From contig NZ_JAKUKA010000001.1 of NCBI RefSeq assembly GCF_023156195.1, forward strand, positions 930,001-994,000: a stretch of DNA of 64,000 bases. Reading direction: 5' to 3'. The stretch is from Chitinophaga sedimenti (GTDB taxonomy: Bacteria; Bacteroidota; Bacteroidia; Chitinophagales; Chitinophagaceae). The notes beneath the pieces are model-generated. The model saw only the letters and a list, made by a program, of their open reading frames with translations. It did no database searches and was not told the DNA's origin. The first letter of the stretch is position 1. Every line of letters begins with the position of its first letter. Positions 11,895 through 22,183 of this stretch are shown here, in pieces. Made by a program: the position numbers and the translations under genes.

Positions 11895-14186
11895 ATGAAG
11901 GTAACAAGACTACATCCTCTGTTGCTGTCGGCCATATGCTTGCTGGCAGCTAGTTGCGGCGATTCCACGGCCGACAACAAACGCGCCGCCGATTCCTGGC
12001 GGCCCGCCGCGAATTTGACAAGTCGCCGGTGATATCGGCACAGCAATCGCTGGCACTTTTTCATGTTGAAAGTGGCTTCTCCATTAACCTGGTGGCGTCC
12101 GAACCACAGGTAATCACGCCCGTTGCGATGACGTTCGATGAACGTGGGCGCATGTGGGTGGTGGAGATGACGGGTTATATGCCCGATACCACGGGCTCCG
12201 GCGAAGACATGAAGAATGGCAAAGTGGTGATTTTAGAAGATAGTGATAAAGACGGTTTTGTCGACAAGCGCAGCGTATTCTCGACTCCCCGGTACTGCCC
12301 CGCGCCATATGCCTGATCGAAAATGGCGTACTGGTGGCGGAACCGCCGCGCCTCTGGTACTACGAGCGCAATGGCGACCAGCCGGGGCGCAGAACGCTGG
12401 TAGATTCCGCCTATGCAGCGGAAGGCAATGTGGAGCATCAGCCGAATGGCCTGCTGCGGGCAATGGATAACTGGATTTACAATGCCAAATCAGACAAACG
12501 ATACCGGAAGCAGGGTGCACAGTGGATCATAGAGAAAACGCATTTCCGCGGACAGTGGGGCATATCGCAGGACGATTATGGCCGCCTGTATGTAAATAAT
12601 AACTCCGTAAACCTCGAAGGCGATTACTTTCCTCCCGGCTTTGGCGCGGAAAATCGCCAGCAGCGGGATGTTGCAGGCTACACGGAGCGCGTGGTAAAAA
12701 GCAACCGCGTATACCCGATGCGCGCCACGCCGGGCATTAACCGCGGTTATTCGAAAGGTATGCTCACCGATAGTCTGCGCCTGGTGAACTTCACCGCGGC
12801 ATGTGGCCCGCTGATTTACCGTGGCGGCCTGTTCGGCGCGGCCTACGAAGGCAATGGCTTTGTAGCCGAGCCTTCCGGTAACCTTATTAAGCGTAATATC
12901 CTGCACGACAGCGATTACGCGGTAGTAGGCCGGCAGGCGTATGCAGACAGCGAATTTGTTGCCAGCACCGACGAACGCTTCCGTCCTGTGAACCTCTACA
13001 CCGGTCCCGATGGCGCCATGTACGTACTGGATATGTACCGTGGCATCATCCAGCATAAAACTTATCTCACAGATTATTTAAAGAACGAGATCCGCATGCG
13101 CGGTCTTACGCTGCCGCTGAACTGCGGTCGCATTTACCGCATAGCACCTAAAGGTAAACAGGCGGTGATGCCGGACTTCAATGTGCCGCCGGCAGGGCTC
13201 GTAGCACTGCTTGATCACCACAACGGCTGGGTGCGCGATGAAGCGCAGCAGTTGCTGGTAGACAGGCGTCCCGCTGAGGCGATTCCTTTACTAAAAGCGC
13301 GTTTGAGCAATACGGCGAAGCCTATCGGGCTGCTCCATGCACTCTGGACGCTGGAAGGTATGCATGCACTGGACTACGAGCTGGTGAAACCATTATTACT
13401 GCAAGGGAACGGGCAGCTGAAAAAACATGCAATGGCCACCCTGCCATCGATATTGAACAGCGGCAACCAGGCGGCCATTATCAGCCTGTTAAAGACTTTT
13501 GACACCGATCCCCGTATCGCGCCAATGCTGGGTTATTTGGCGCCTTTCCTGCGCAAATACGACGCAGCGGCGGCCGATGCGCTGCTAACGCAACTGAGTC
13601 GCCTGTACGCCAACAACCGCTATGTGGCGGATGCAGTGATCGCTGCCAGCGGTGGTAAGGAAAAGGAACTGCTCGCCAGCATTACGTCTGGAATGCAGAT
13701 ACGGCCCTCGTGATCAATAAACGCCTGCAGAAAGTGCTGCGCGATATTGCTGAAAGTAAAAAAGCAACGCTAAGCGACGCGATCCTGAAGGATTACCCAC
13801 GTGGCCACAAGATATTCACCACCGTTTGTCAAACCTGCCACGGCCCCGATGGCAACGGTATTCAGTCCCTCGCGCCGCCGCTGAACGAATCGCAGTGGGT
13901 AAACGGTGAACGGCAACGGCTGATTGCCATTGTGTTGTACGGCCTTACCGGACCGGTGGAAGTAAACGGCAAGTTGTATAAAGCGCCGGAGATCAGTGGT
14001 GATATGCCCGGTATCGGCAACAATGACGAATTCTCGGATGCAGATATCGCGCAGTTGCTCAGTTTCCTGCGAAAGGCATGGAGCAACAATGCGGAAAAGA
14101 TTACGGAGAAAGACGTGCAGGATGTGCGGAAAAAACTCAGGAATCAGAAGAAGGCGTTTACGATAGAGGAAGTGCTAAAATTATAA
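11895..14186 (+). CDS. Lipoprotein: PVC-type dehydrogenase-like beta-propeller, HEAT-like region and cytochrome c domain (three frame breaks)
   Basis: Reconstructed 764 residues. A lipoprotein signal ends in LLAASC at residue ~21. Residues ~60-430 match the putative membrane-bound dehydrogenase propeller (TIGR02604-type, relatives of L-sorbosone dehydrogenase), with MTFDERGRMWVVEM, GQWGISQDDYGRLYVNNN and YTGPDGAMYVLDMYRG. A HEAT-like helical region follows, then a c-type heme domain with CQTCH (TVCQTCHGPDGNG) near residue 640. It is probably an envelope-anchored, heme-linked sugar or alcohol oxidation protein; the substrate is unknown. Breaks near 11996, 12282 and 13690 are each repaired by one base. 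The Gfo/Idh/MocA gene downstream fits oxidative sugar metabolism, but that link is inference. Confidence 0.8.
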
Positions 14187-14236
14187 TAGCTTATGGAATT
14201 TAGTTCGAAGTGCATCTTCCTCTAAATTCCTGATAT

Positions 14237-14590
14237 ATGAAAAAACTCCTGTTATCGTGCCTGGCGATGACTGTGGCAGGTGTTGCCATGTCACAGCAGC
14301 CGGCAAAAAAACAAGCACCCAGGGAAGACAAGCCATCTGTAAAGTTTGCACCACCCGTGGTGAAGCAGGACAAAACGCCTGTCAAAGAGAAAGAGGTGAA
14401 GTTTGCACCGCCGAAGGTGACGAAAACTGAAACAGCGCCTCCTCCTCCTCCGCCACCGCCACCGAAAGTGAAGAAAACTGAAACAGCGCCTCCTCCTCCT
14501 CCGCCACCGCCACCGAAAGTGAAGAAAACCGAGACAGCGCCTCCTCCTCCGCCACCGCCACCGCCGAAAGAACCAAAGAAGAAGGATTAG
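14237..14590 (+). CDS. Secreted proline-rich tandem-repeat protein
   Basis: 117 residues with a signal peptide (MKKLLLSCLAMTVAGVAMSQ), then two FAPP-containing lysine-rich stretches and three copies of a 17-residue unit, KTETAPPPPPPPPPKVK, ending in a Lys-rich tail. The DNA repeat unit is 51 bp and nearly identical between copies. The frame is intact. Polyproline runs alternating with charged Lys/Glu suggest an extended periplasmic or surface linker, but no enzymatic domain exists. Function is unknown. It sits alone between the cytochrome lipoprotein and a convergent DUF192 gene, ending at a shared terminator. Confidence 0.7.
   Translation: MKKLLLSCLAMTVAGVAMSQQPAKKQAPREDKPSVKFAPPVVKQDKTPVKEKEVKFAPPKVTKTETAPPPPPPPPPKVKKTETAPPPPPPPPPKVKKTETAPPPPPPPPPKEPKKKD
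14420..14580 (+). repeat. Three tandem 51-bp repeats encoding KTETAP(9)KVK
   Basis: The unit begins AAAACTGAAACAGCGCC and ends CCACCGAAAGTGAAG. The first two copies appear identical, and the third differs by a few silent or proline-preserving changes. Copy number could vary by slippage. Confidence 0.8.
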
Positions 14591-14600
14591 GATATTGACG

Positions 14601-14628
14601 AAAGGCTGCCGCACGGGCAGCCTTTTTA
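14601..14628. terminator. Bidirectional intrinsic terminator
   Basis: AAGGCTGCC and GGCAGCCTT form a stem around GCACG, with T-rich tails on the plus strand. It serves the proline-repeat gene and the convergent DUF192 gene, whose stop lies at its edge. Confidence 0.8.
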
Positions 14629-15129
14629 TTTATTTCTTGTAAATGAGATCTTATCCCCAAACGCAATTTTATGCCGGTCTATATACCCGGCATTCACCTC
14701 CACCACGTACATTGCCTCTTTATAAGAGGGCAAGCTCTTCTCCGACATCGGTGTAGCGTACTTGGTAACAGAAACGATCTCCTGTTGCGCGTTCACATAT
14801 ACCAGGTCCAGCGGGATGTACGTGTTCTTCATGTAAAACGACTGCTGGCTTTCTGCCTCAAAAATGAAGAGCATGCCCTGGTTTTCGTCCATCTGGCGGC
14901 GGTACATCAGGCCGGTGGCGCGTTCTTCGTCGGTGGTGGCCAGTTCGATATCAATTTTGCTGATCGTATCGTTGCTGGTATGGCTGATGAAGTATAGTTC
15001 ACCTTCCTTCGTGAAAGCCGGACCCTGGTCCGCGGCGGCAGTGGTGTTGTCCGCAGCCGGTTTGGGTTTGGTGTTGCAGGCGTTTACGGCGAGTAATGCG
15101 CCTATCAGACTATAATGTAAGATGTTCAT
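14626..15129 (-). CDS. DUF192 family lipoprotein
   Basis: 167 residues, frame intact. The N-terminus has a lipobox-like VNAC after a hydrophobic run, then a low-complexity Ala/Thr linker. The DUF192 fold follows: IELATTDEERATGLMYRRQM, GMLFIFEAES, FYMKNTYIPLDLVYVN, and AMYVVEVNAGY. DUF192 proteins are small beta-rich envelope or secreted proteins of unknown function. The gene is divergent from the Gfo/Idh/MocA oxidoreductase at 15185, with a 55-bp gap holding both promoters. Confidence 0.85.
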   Translation of the reverse strand: MNILHYSLIGALLAVNACNTKPKPAADNTTAAADQGPAFTKEGELYFISHTSNDTISKIDIELATTDEERATGLMYRRQMDENQGMLFIFEAESQQSFYMKNTYIPLDLVYVNAQQEIVSVTKYATPMSEKSLPSYKEAMYVVEVNAGYIDRHKIAFGDKISFTRNK

Positions 15130-15184
15130 AGTTATGGAAAGATAAGAAAGATCACTATATTAGGTTAGCTAAAATTCCACGTAC

Positions 15185-16467
15185 ATGCATCGTAGAGATT
15201 TCCTGTCTTCCTCCGCCAAAGCAGGTGTAGCCTGGTCTGCACTGCCATTGTTAACGTCCCTGCAACGTACCGAAAAATATAAACTTGCGCTCGTTGGCTC
15301 CGGCTGGTGGGGCATGAATATTTTGCGCTGTGCGCTTAAACATGGCGCGTGCAAACTGGTGGCGATTGCGGATGTGGATACGCGTCAGTCGGCCAAAGCC
15401 ATGGAAGAAATCAACAAACTGACGTCCGACAAACCGCGCGTGTACAGGGATTACCGTGAGCTATTACAGAAGGAGCGGCCCGAAATCGTGATCGTGGCTA
15501 CGCCGGACCACTGGCATCCGCTGATTACGATCGCGGCTATCGAGCAGGGGGCGCATGTATACGTGGAAAAGCCTATCAGCCATACCATTTTAGAAGGATA
15601 TGCCATGGTGAGCGCCGCCCGCAAATATGGTAAAACCGTGCAGGTAGGCACGCATCGCCGGGTATCGCCGCATAATATTTCGGGCATGGACTTCCTGCGC
15701 TCCGGTAAAGCGGGCAAGATAGGCATGGTGCGGGCGTTCGTGCATTACCCGGGTGGCGCCGGCAAACCGGTGCCCGACCAGGAAACACCGAAGGAAATAG
15801 ACTGGGACATGTGGTGCGGACCTGCGCCTATGAAGGCTTACAATCCCGCTATTCATCCAAAGGGTTTCCGCAATTTTCTCGATTATGCAAACGGTACTTT
15901 GGGCGACTGGGGCATTCACTGGATGGATCAGATCCTGTGGTGGACGGAGGAAAAGCATCCGCGTAAAGTATACTCCTCGGGCGCGCGGCACATCAAACAG
16001 GATAATACCGATGCGCCGGATACACAGAACGTTGTCTTCGAATTTGAATCTTTTACCGCTACCTGGGAACACCGCACGTATGCGGGCAATGAGGCTGAGA
16101 AAAGCAATATCGGCGCCTACTTCTATGGCACCGAGGGTACCTTTCACATGGGCTGGCTCGATGGCTGGACTTTTTATCCTTCCGATAAAAACAAGCAGAT
16201 CATTCACCGGGACCCGCAGCTGGACTTACCTGATCAGCAGAATATCGCGGGATTGTGGTCGAATTTTATCGAATCAATAGAAAAGAAACAAAGACCTGTT
16301 TGTGATATAGAGATCGGGCAGCGCAGCACCAATATGAGTTTGCTGGGCATGTTATCGTATAAGCTGGGCCGTAGTGTGGAGTGGGACGGGCAGAAGATTG
16401 TAAAGGACGATGCCGCCAACGCCCTGTTGAAAAGGGCTTACAGGGGGAGTGGAAGTACCCCGTATAA
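15185..16467 (+). CDS. Gfo/Idh/MocA family oxidoreductase with Tat-type signal (one frame break)
   Basis: Reconstructed 427 residues. It begins with a twin-arginine-like leader (MHRRDFLSSSAKAGVAWS), then the dinucleotide-binding GSGWWGMNILR, the conserved EKPIS motif, and the GTHRRVSP and LGDWGIHWMDQI substrate-pocket segments of the C-terminal alpha/beta domain. These enzymes oxidise or reduce sugars or sugar-like compounds with NAD(P); the Tat leader places it in the periplasm. One G is missing in the G5 run at 16443-16447. With it restored the protein ends EWKYPV at 16467, just before a terminator. Without it the frame runs through the terminator, which is the clearest single sign that the break is artefactual. 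Confidence 0.88.
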
Positions 16468-16472
16468 AAAGC

Positions 16473-16506
16473 AAAAAGGCTGCACCCCGAAAGATGCAGC
16501 CTTTTT
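16473..16506. terminator. Intrinsic terminator of the Gfo/Idh/MocA gene, shared with mqnE
   Basis: AAAAAGGCTGCA and TGCAGCCTTTTT form a 12-bp perfect stem around CCCCGAAAGA, between convergent genes. Confidence 0.85.
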
Positions 16507-16526
16507 AAGTATTCCTAAGATAGATA

Positions 16527-17710
16527 TTACGCTTTAGCGAGAATCTCGTTATCGCTGAACTCCACGTCTGTATAATCTTTGATCTCATTATACACCGTGT
16601 CGCGCTCTACCGGCCTTCTGCCTGCCTGGCGGATCAGCAGGGCCAGTTGTGCGGTGTTCATGGAAGGTGTTTGCTCCTCAGAACCGGCCATAGAATAGAT
16701 CTTCGTGGTATCGTCGATGGTGCCGTCCAGGTCGTTTACACCGAAAGCAAGCGTGAGTTGCGCGCTGTTCCTGCCCAGCATTGGCCAGTAGGCTTTCAGG
16801 TGGGGAATGTTATCCATGTATAAACGGGCGATAGCGTACATGCGGAGGTCTTCGATCACAGAAGATTCCGGGATGTGGGCCATGTCGTTGTCTTTGTTAC
16901 GGAACTTCAGCGGAATGAAGGTGTTGAAGCCATGTGTTTCGTCCTGCAGGTTACGCAGGCGCTCCATATGGTCTACGCGATGCCAGAATTTCTCTACGTG
17001 GCCGTACAGCATGGTACAGTTGCTGTGCATGCCCGGGTTGTGCGCCGCACGGTGAATGGCCAGCCATCCATCTGCATCTACTTTATCATGACAGATTTCG
17101 TTGCGTACCTCCGGGTGGAAGATTTCCGCACCGCCGCCGGGCATGGATTGCAGGCCGGCATCGTACAGCTTTTTCATGCCTTCTTCTACCGTTAGTTTTG
17201 CTTTGCGGAACATGTAGTCCAGCTCAACAGGGGTAAAGGCTTTAATATGAAGGTCCGGGCGGTGTGCACGGATGCGTTGCAGTAATTCGCAGAAGAAATT
17301 CAGGTCCATCTTAGGGTGAACGCCCCCCACGATGTGTACCTCGGTTACCGGCTGGTTGTCATACTTCTGCACAATGTGCATCATCTGTTCAACACTCAGT
17401 TCCCAGCCATCTTCCCGGTTCTTATACAGTCTGGAGTAAGAGCAGAATTTGCAGGTAAATACGCAAACGTTCGTCGGCTCAATATGGAAGTTCCTGTTAA
17501 AATAAGTTTTATCGCCATGCATTCTCTCCCTAACGTGATTGGCCAGTGCCCCCACAAATCCTAAATCCCCCTTCTCAAACAGTATAACACCTTCTTCCTG
17601 GGTCAGTCTTTCCTGTCCTAAAACCTTATCTGCAATCTGTTTTAATCTTTGATCTAGCGATGCTTCCGGAGAATAGTTGGCAGGGCAGGATACGTTTCTT
17701 TCGTCATCAT
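16527..17710 (-). CDS. mqnE: Aminofutalosine synthase MqnE (radical SAM; one frame break)
   Basis: MqnE joins SAM-derived adenosine to a chorismate-derived enol in the futalosine route to menaquinone. The protein has the radical-SAM cluster CVFTCKFC (CxxxCxxC) after HIEPTNVC, then VTEVHIVGGVHPKMD, MPGGGAEIFHPEVR and HSNCTMLYGHVE, all typical of MqnE and MqnC. Reconstructed length is 394 residues. The start at 17710 gives ATGA overlap with the stop of the upstream protease gene (17707-17709), implying translational coupling. Getting there needs one base near 17693 (GAAAC to GAAAAC). A GTG at 17555 would omit the conserved LTQEEGVILFEKGDLGF segment. Other futalosine genes are not in the window. 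Confidence 0.9.
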
Positions 17711-19857
17711 TGTGCTTTCACTAATTTAAAAGTCCTTACCTTGTTCTTGTAGAATAACTTCACAAAGTAAACACCATTTGGCTCATTTACCAAATCAAAA
17801 GTATAGCGGTTATTGACCAGTCCCGACAGCCTTACACTGCGTACCAGCCTGCCTGACACGTTATAAACCCCCACGGTTTCCAGGTCCTGCGGATACTCCA
17901 GGAAGTCTACATAAAACATTGAACTGAAAGGATTTGGACGAACAAGTATACCTTTCTCGCGCAGGTTCGGATTTACACCGCGCGCCTGCAGGTTAATGTT
18001 GTCCAGGTAGATGTTGTTTTCGTAATTCGTCGTATTCCTGAACACCACCCGGAAGTTCTTATTGTGCGCGTACTTCGTGAGGTCCACGCTATCGCGGCGC
18101 CATTCACCGGCCGTGGGTACGAACTCCTGTGTCGTAGGAGTGGTGCGGGTAACCAGCGTCTTACCCCATTTCTTGTAACCCACTTCTGTATAGGTAAGCC
18201 CGCAATCCGTGGTAATCAGCACCTGCAGGGTATCCCATACATTGCCCACCTCGTTGGTATTGGTCTGCGTGGCCGCGGCAATATCAAAGAAAAGGAACAG
18301 CGAGTCGTTCGCACTGCCATCGAACACCGGCGATACCAGGTCGTCTATATGACCGTTAGAGGCGTAACCGAGGTTGCGCATCACAACCGAATAGCCGCCT
18401 GACTTAGCAGCTACTTCCGTCTTCTCCCAGGTAAAGCTGTTGTCCGCATTGTTCCGTGTCCAGCCATATGGCGGATAAACATCGCCCTCAAAGCCCTCTG
18501 TATATGGGAAGGTACCCGGATTATCGTACCGGAAAGCCTGTACGGTGGTATCGTTCGAAGGATCTTCGTCCGTGCCGCCGTTCGGCGATATCGTGTAAGC
18601 TGTGAACGAGTGTTCGCCTTCGCCGGTGTTAAAGGCCGGAAGCTGCACGGTAGTGGTTTGCAGTGCTGACAGGTTGCCCGTCCAGTTATAACTCACCTCG
18701 GCCCCGTTATCCACTTTATACCTGATGATGGCGTTTGTCAGTGCATTGGTACCCATGTTTTTGATCGTGACCATCGGGGTTTGCCCGGTGGTGCAGATCT
18801 TTCCATTGGGGTTGGATATTGCGGTCACCGAGGCGTCCAGCGCATATTGCGTTACCGGGACAAGTCCATCGGAAGTGTACAGGCCATTGCGCGACGACGT
18901 GTTCAGTGCATTGAGCATGCGGGCCACCTGGCCGGCGGTGAACATGTACATGCAGGCGTCGTTGGAGTAGTCCATGTAGTTCATGAACATCACGCCGGGA
19001 GCAGTGGGAGAGCAGGCGTCTACCTTCGGGAAGGTAGGGCAACTGGTAGATTCTCCCGCCTGGTTAGGAGTATCGGCTACATTGTCGGTACCCGTACAGG
19101 CTGTGCCATCGTCGCCCCAGATGTGGTTAAGGCCAAAGTAGTGGCCTATTTCGTGGGTAGCGGTACGGCCTTTATTAAAAGGCGCGGCCGCCGTGCCCGT
19201 GGTACCGAAGGCGGTATAGGTCACGACAATACCTTCTTCAGACGCCGGGTATACATTACCGGGAGGCGTGGCCACACCAAGATAGTTGTCGGCCAGCACA
19301 CATACCCAGATGTTAAGATAGCGTTGGTAATCCCGGGCGTCGTCGCCGCCGGTGTTGTTATGTTTGACCGCGGAAGCGCTGCTGGCCAGTGCGTTAAAGT
19401 TAGTGCGGGTCGTAGTTTTGCGGATAATGCCGTTGGTCATGGAGCCATCGGGGGCGCGTACGGCCAGGGCAAACTGCAGCTGGGCGTCGCCGATCAGCGG
19501 TTGCCAGATGGCGGGTACTTTTGAGATATCTGCATTCGTGGCGCTGTAATCCTCGTTCAATACCTGTATCTGCGAAAGTACCTGTGCATCGGTTACCTGG
19601 TTGGGATTCTGCATCACGATGTGCACTACCACGGGGATGGTTACGATGGCCGCTGTTTTCGCCATTACGAGGGGGCGTACACGCTGCAGCTCCTGTTCCA
19701 TGCTTTGTATCCGCAGCCTCAGTTTCGGATCGGATTGCAGTTGTATTTGTAAAGCTTCCGCCGTGCCGCATTTGCGTTGGGCAGTTGCGGGCAGCCATAT
19801 GAGGGTGCTCATCAGGAGCAGTAAAGTCGCGGTACGCAAGGGAATTGTTTTTATCAA
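17707..19857 (-). CDS. Secreted M43 (pappalysin-like) metalloprotease with type IX sorting domain
   Basis: 716 residues, intact. There is a signal peptide (residues 1-27, ending PATAQ). The M43 cytophagalysin domain carries the zinc site HEIGHYFGLNH (HExxHxxGxxH) at residues 235-245 and the Met-turn FMNYMDYSND. An MAM- or CARDB-like region follows (ASVTAISNPNG, VTIKNMGTNAL). The C-terminal ~80 residues form a type A T9SS sorting domain (VRPNPFSSMFYVDF, PNGVYFVKLFYKN). It is therefore exported by the type IX system and probably degrades extracellular protein. Its stop overlaps the mqnE start, an odd partnership of a secreted protease with a menaquinone enzyme. Confidence 0.9.
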   Translation of the reverse strand: MIKTIPLRTATLLLLMSTLIWLPATAQRKCGTAEALQIQLQSDPKLRLRIQSMEQELQRVRPLVMAKTAAIVTIPVVVHIVMQNPNQVTDAQVLSQIQVLNEDYSATNADISKVPAIWQPLIGDAQLQFALAVRAPDGSMTNGIIRKTTTRTNFNALASSASAVKHNNTGGDDARDYQRYLNIWVCVLADNYLGVATPPGNVYPASEEGIVVTYTAFGTTGTAAAPFNKGRTATHEIGHYFGLNHIWGDDGTACTGTDNVADTPNQAGESTSCPTFPKVDACSPTAPGVMFMNYMDYSNDACMYMFTAGQVARMLNALNTSSRNGLYTSDGLVPVTQYALDASVTAISNPNGKICTTGQTPMVTIKNMGTNALTNAIIRYKVDNGAEVSYNWTGNLSALQTTTVQLPAFNTGEGEHSFTAYTISPNGGTDEDPSNDTTVQAFRYDNPGTFPYTEGFEGDVYPPYGWTRNNADNSFTWEKTEVAAKSGGYSVVMRNLGYASNGHIDDLVSPVFDGSANDSLFLFFDIAAATQTNTNEVGNVWDTLQVLITTDCGLTYTEVGYKKWGKTLVTRTTPTTQEFVPTAGEWRRDSVDLTKYAHNKNFRVVFRNTTNYENNIYLDNINLQARGVNPNLREKGILVRPNPFSSMFYVDFLEYPQDLETVGVYNVSGRLVRSVRLSGLVNNRYTFDLVNEPNGVYFVKLFYKNKVRTFKLVKAQ

Positions 19858-19939
19858 TCTATGGTTTTATCCGTGCAGGCAGCAGGATGACGACCTGCCG
19901 CTTGTTTTTCAAAGGTTTCCCGCGGTGTTACCGCGTTTT

Positions 19940-21572
19940 TCAGGAGAGCGCTCCCGCAATGCAACCACACATCAGGCAGGCGATAGTACCGCCTACAAGG
20001 GCTTTTACGCCCAGTTCCGTCAGGTTTTTACGCTGGTTAGGCGCCAGTTGGCTGATGCCGCCAATCTGTATGCCTATGGAGGCAAAGTTGGCAAAGCCGC
20101 AGAGGGCATAGGTGGCGATCAATATCGACTTGGGATCGGTTAATACGCCGCTGCTTTTCATCTGCCCTAAATGACCATATGCCACAAATTCGTTCAGTAT
20201 CGTCTTTTCGCCGAGCAGCTGGCCTACCGACATCAGGTCGGGCGTTCGTACGCCAATGAGCCAGGCGACCGGTGAAAAACATAGCCTAATATCAGTTCCA
20301 AAGATAATGTTTTGTAACGGCCTGCTGTTGATACGTCAATTTGGGCATTCAGGTTGGTCATATCGCCCACCCATTCCAAACCGGCGTTGGCCACATACAT
20401 CATGGCGGTAAACACGATCAGCATCGCACCTACGTTTACCGCCAGTTTCAGGCCGTCGGTGGTGCCGATGGAGAGCGCATCCAGGAAGTTGTCGCCCAGT
20501 TTTTCTTTTGGTACCTTCAGGTCTTTCAATAGCTCGTACTCAGCCGGTTGCGGGAATAGTAACTTCGCACACACAATGGCCGCCGGCGCACTCATGATGC
20601 TCTGGCTCAGCATGTGCAGCGCAAACATCTGCTGCTGACCGGGATCATCGCCGCCGAGCATGTTCACGTAGGCCGCCATTACACTGCCCGCCGTATTCGC
20701 CATGCCACCGATCATGATGCACAGTATTTCCGAGCGGTTCATCTTTTCCAGGTAAGGCCGTATCATTAGTGGCGCTTCGGTTTGTCCCAGGAAGATGTTG
20801 GCGGCGGTAGACACGCTTTCCGCACCGGATATCTTCAGTTTGTTCAGTAAATATGCAAATACGAAAACGATCTTCTGTAAAACTCCCAGGTAATATAAAA
20901 TGGAGGATAATGCCGCGAAGAAGATGATGTTTGGTAACACACGGATCGCAAAGATGTAAGCCCGGGAACCTTTCTGGTCGGATAGAGCGCCGAACATAAA
21001 CTCCGTACCTTTATGGCTCAGGTTGATAAGGCCCACGAAGGCATCCGAACATACGGCCAGCACCGTTCTGAATACGTCAGAGGGGCACCATTGCATGTAT
21101 ACACTCACCGTAAGCAACACCAGCGCGCCCAATATAGACCATTTAATAGCCTCGAAGCTTTCCTTTTTATACTGCTGGTAAATGAGCCCGCCGATGGCGA
21201 GGATGCTCAATGTACGCGCCAGGGAGGGGTTGGGCCAGGTATTACTGCGGATCATGCCCACGAAGAATACCACCAGCCAGGCGATGCCGAGGAGCATGCC
21301 GCCTGCATCGGGCTTTTCACCAGCTGCGCGTTTCCTGATAATACGATTGATAATTATGTAGGTAAGGATGACGCCGAAAGCCAGCCAGAAGGCAGGCTGA
21401 CCGCCAACTGTCGTATTCAGTACACCGAGGGCGAACATAACCGGGCAAAAATGCCCATCCCGATCAATTTCCAATTAATGGCGCTCCGGTTATTACTCAA
21501 TAAATAACAGATCCCGACCAGAAACAACATCCCAATTCCACCACGCAACAGGTTATCCCAGTGAAACGTCAT
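19940..21572 (-). CDS. NupC/CNT-family nucleoside transporter (two frame breaks)
   Basis: Reconstructed 544 residues with many hydrophobic helices. The CNT core is seen as LPNIIFFAALSSILYYLG, GAESVSTAANIFLGQTEAPL (the conserved G-x-x-E-S loop and FxGQTEAPL) and TNLNEF-like ILNEFVAY near the C-terminus. CNT proteins import nucleosides by Na+ or H+ symport. ATG at 21572 gives a hydrophobic first helix. Breaks lie near 21443 (CCGG, minus strand GCCCGG) and 20275 (T5 run next to CCGG). It is 82 bp upstream of the protease gene on the same strand; co-transcription is possible. Confidence 0.88.
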
Positions 21573-21699
21573 TCAGCAGTTGATTTAGATTTTAACAAAT
21601 AAAACGGAAAATACGCTTTTCGGCAATAATTATCGATCAAAGGGGAATATTTAAAGGTAAAATACAACCACTGGCGGCCGTATGTGCCGGGAAAGCATA

Positions 21700-21731
21700 A
21701 AAAAGCGCCCCGCGGTAACGGAGCGCTTTGT
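21700..21731 (-). terminator. Intrinsic terminator of trxA
   Basis: AAAGCGCTCC and GCGGGGCGCTTT (minus strand) form a stem with one mismatch, followed by a T-rich tail, 18 bp past the thioredoxin stop. Confidence 0.75.
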
Positions 21732-21748
21732 ATAGTTAATCAGATCTA

Positions 21749-22066
21749 TTAAAGGTTGGATTGGATTTTTTTATCCAGTACTGATTTAGGTACAGCACCT
21801 ACTTGTTTGTCTACCACCTGACCGTTTTTGATGAACAGGATAGCAGGAATGCTGGTGATACCATAGTTGAAGGACACCTGCGGATTCTGGTCAACGTTTA
21901 CTTTACCAACGTTTACTTTACCCGCGTAGTCTTTAGACAGCTCTTCAATAACGGGACCAATCGCGCGACAGGGACCACACCATTCAGCCCAAAAGTCTAC
22001 AACTGTGAGTTTGTCCGAATCCAGCACCGTTGTCTTAAAGTTCGCGTCTGTGAATTCTAAAGCCAT
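21749..22066 (-). CDS. trxA: Thioredoxin
   Basis: 105 residues, the full thioredoxin fold, frame intact. The redox site is [13 protein letters not shown] (WCGPC) at about residue 29, and the cis-proline loop is [12 protein letters not shown]. It reduces protein disulfides in the cytoplasm and is probably recycled by a thioredoxin reductase encoded elsewhere. It lies 117 bp downstream of dnaE on the same strand with its own terminator. No signal peptide, so it is not an envelope TlpA-like protein. Confidence 0.95.
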   Translation of the reverse strand: MALEFTDANFKTTVLDSDKLTVVDFWAEWCGPCRAIGPVIEELSKDYAGKVNVGKVNVDQNPQVSFNYGITSIPAILFIKNGQVVDKQVGAVPKSVLDKKIQSNL

Positions 22067-22183
22067 TGTTTATGCAATTTAAAGTTTATAATTATTGATT
22101 TTCAGCGTACTACCACAATTTCTCGCAATACCTCATACGCTGCAAATATTAAACCGGTGTAAAAGTAATGCTTTTTTGACAGG

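Noticed and set aside
15185..16537. Gfo/Idh/MocA gene ending at 16537
   Set aside because: That frame reads through a perfect intrinsic terminator and yields a non-conserved tail. Restoring one G gives the natural end at 16467.
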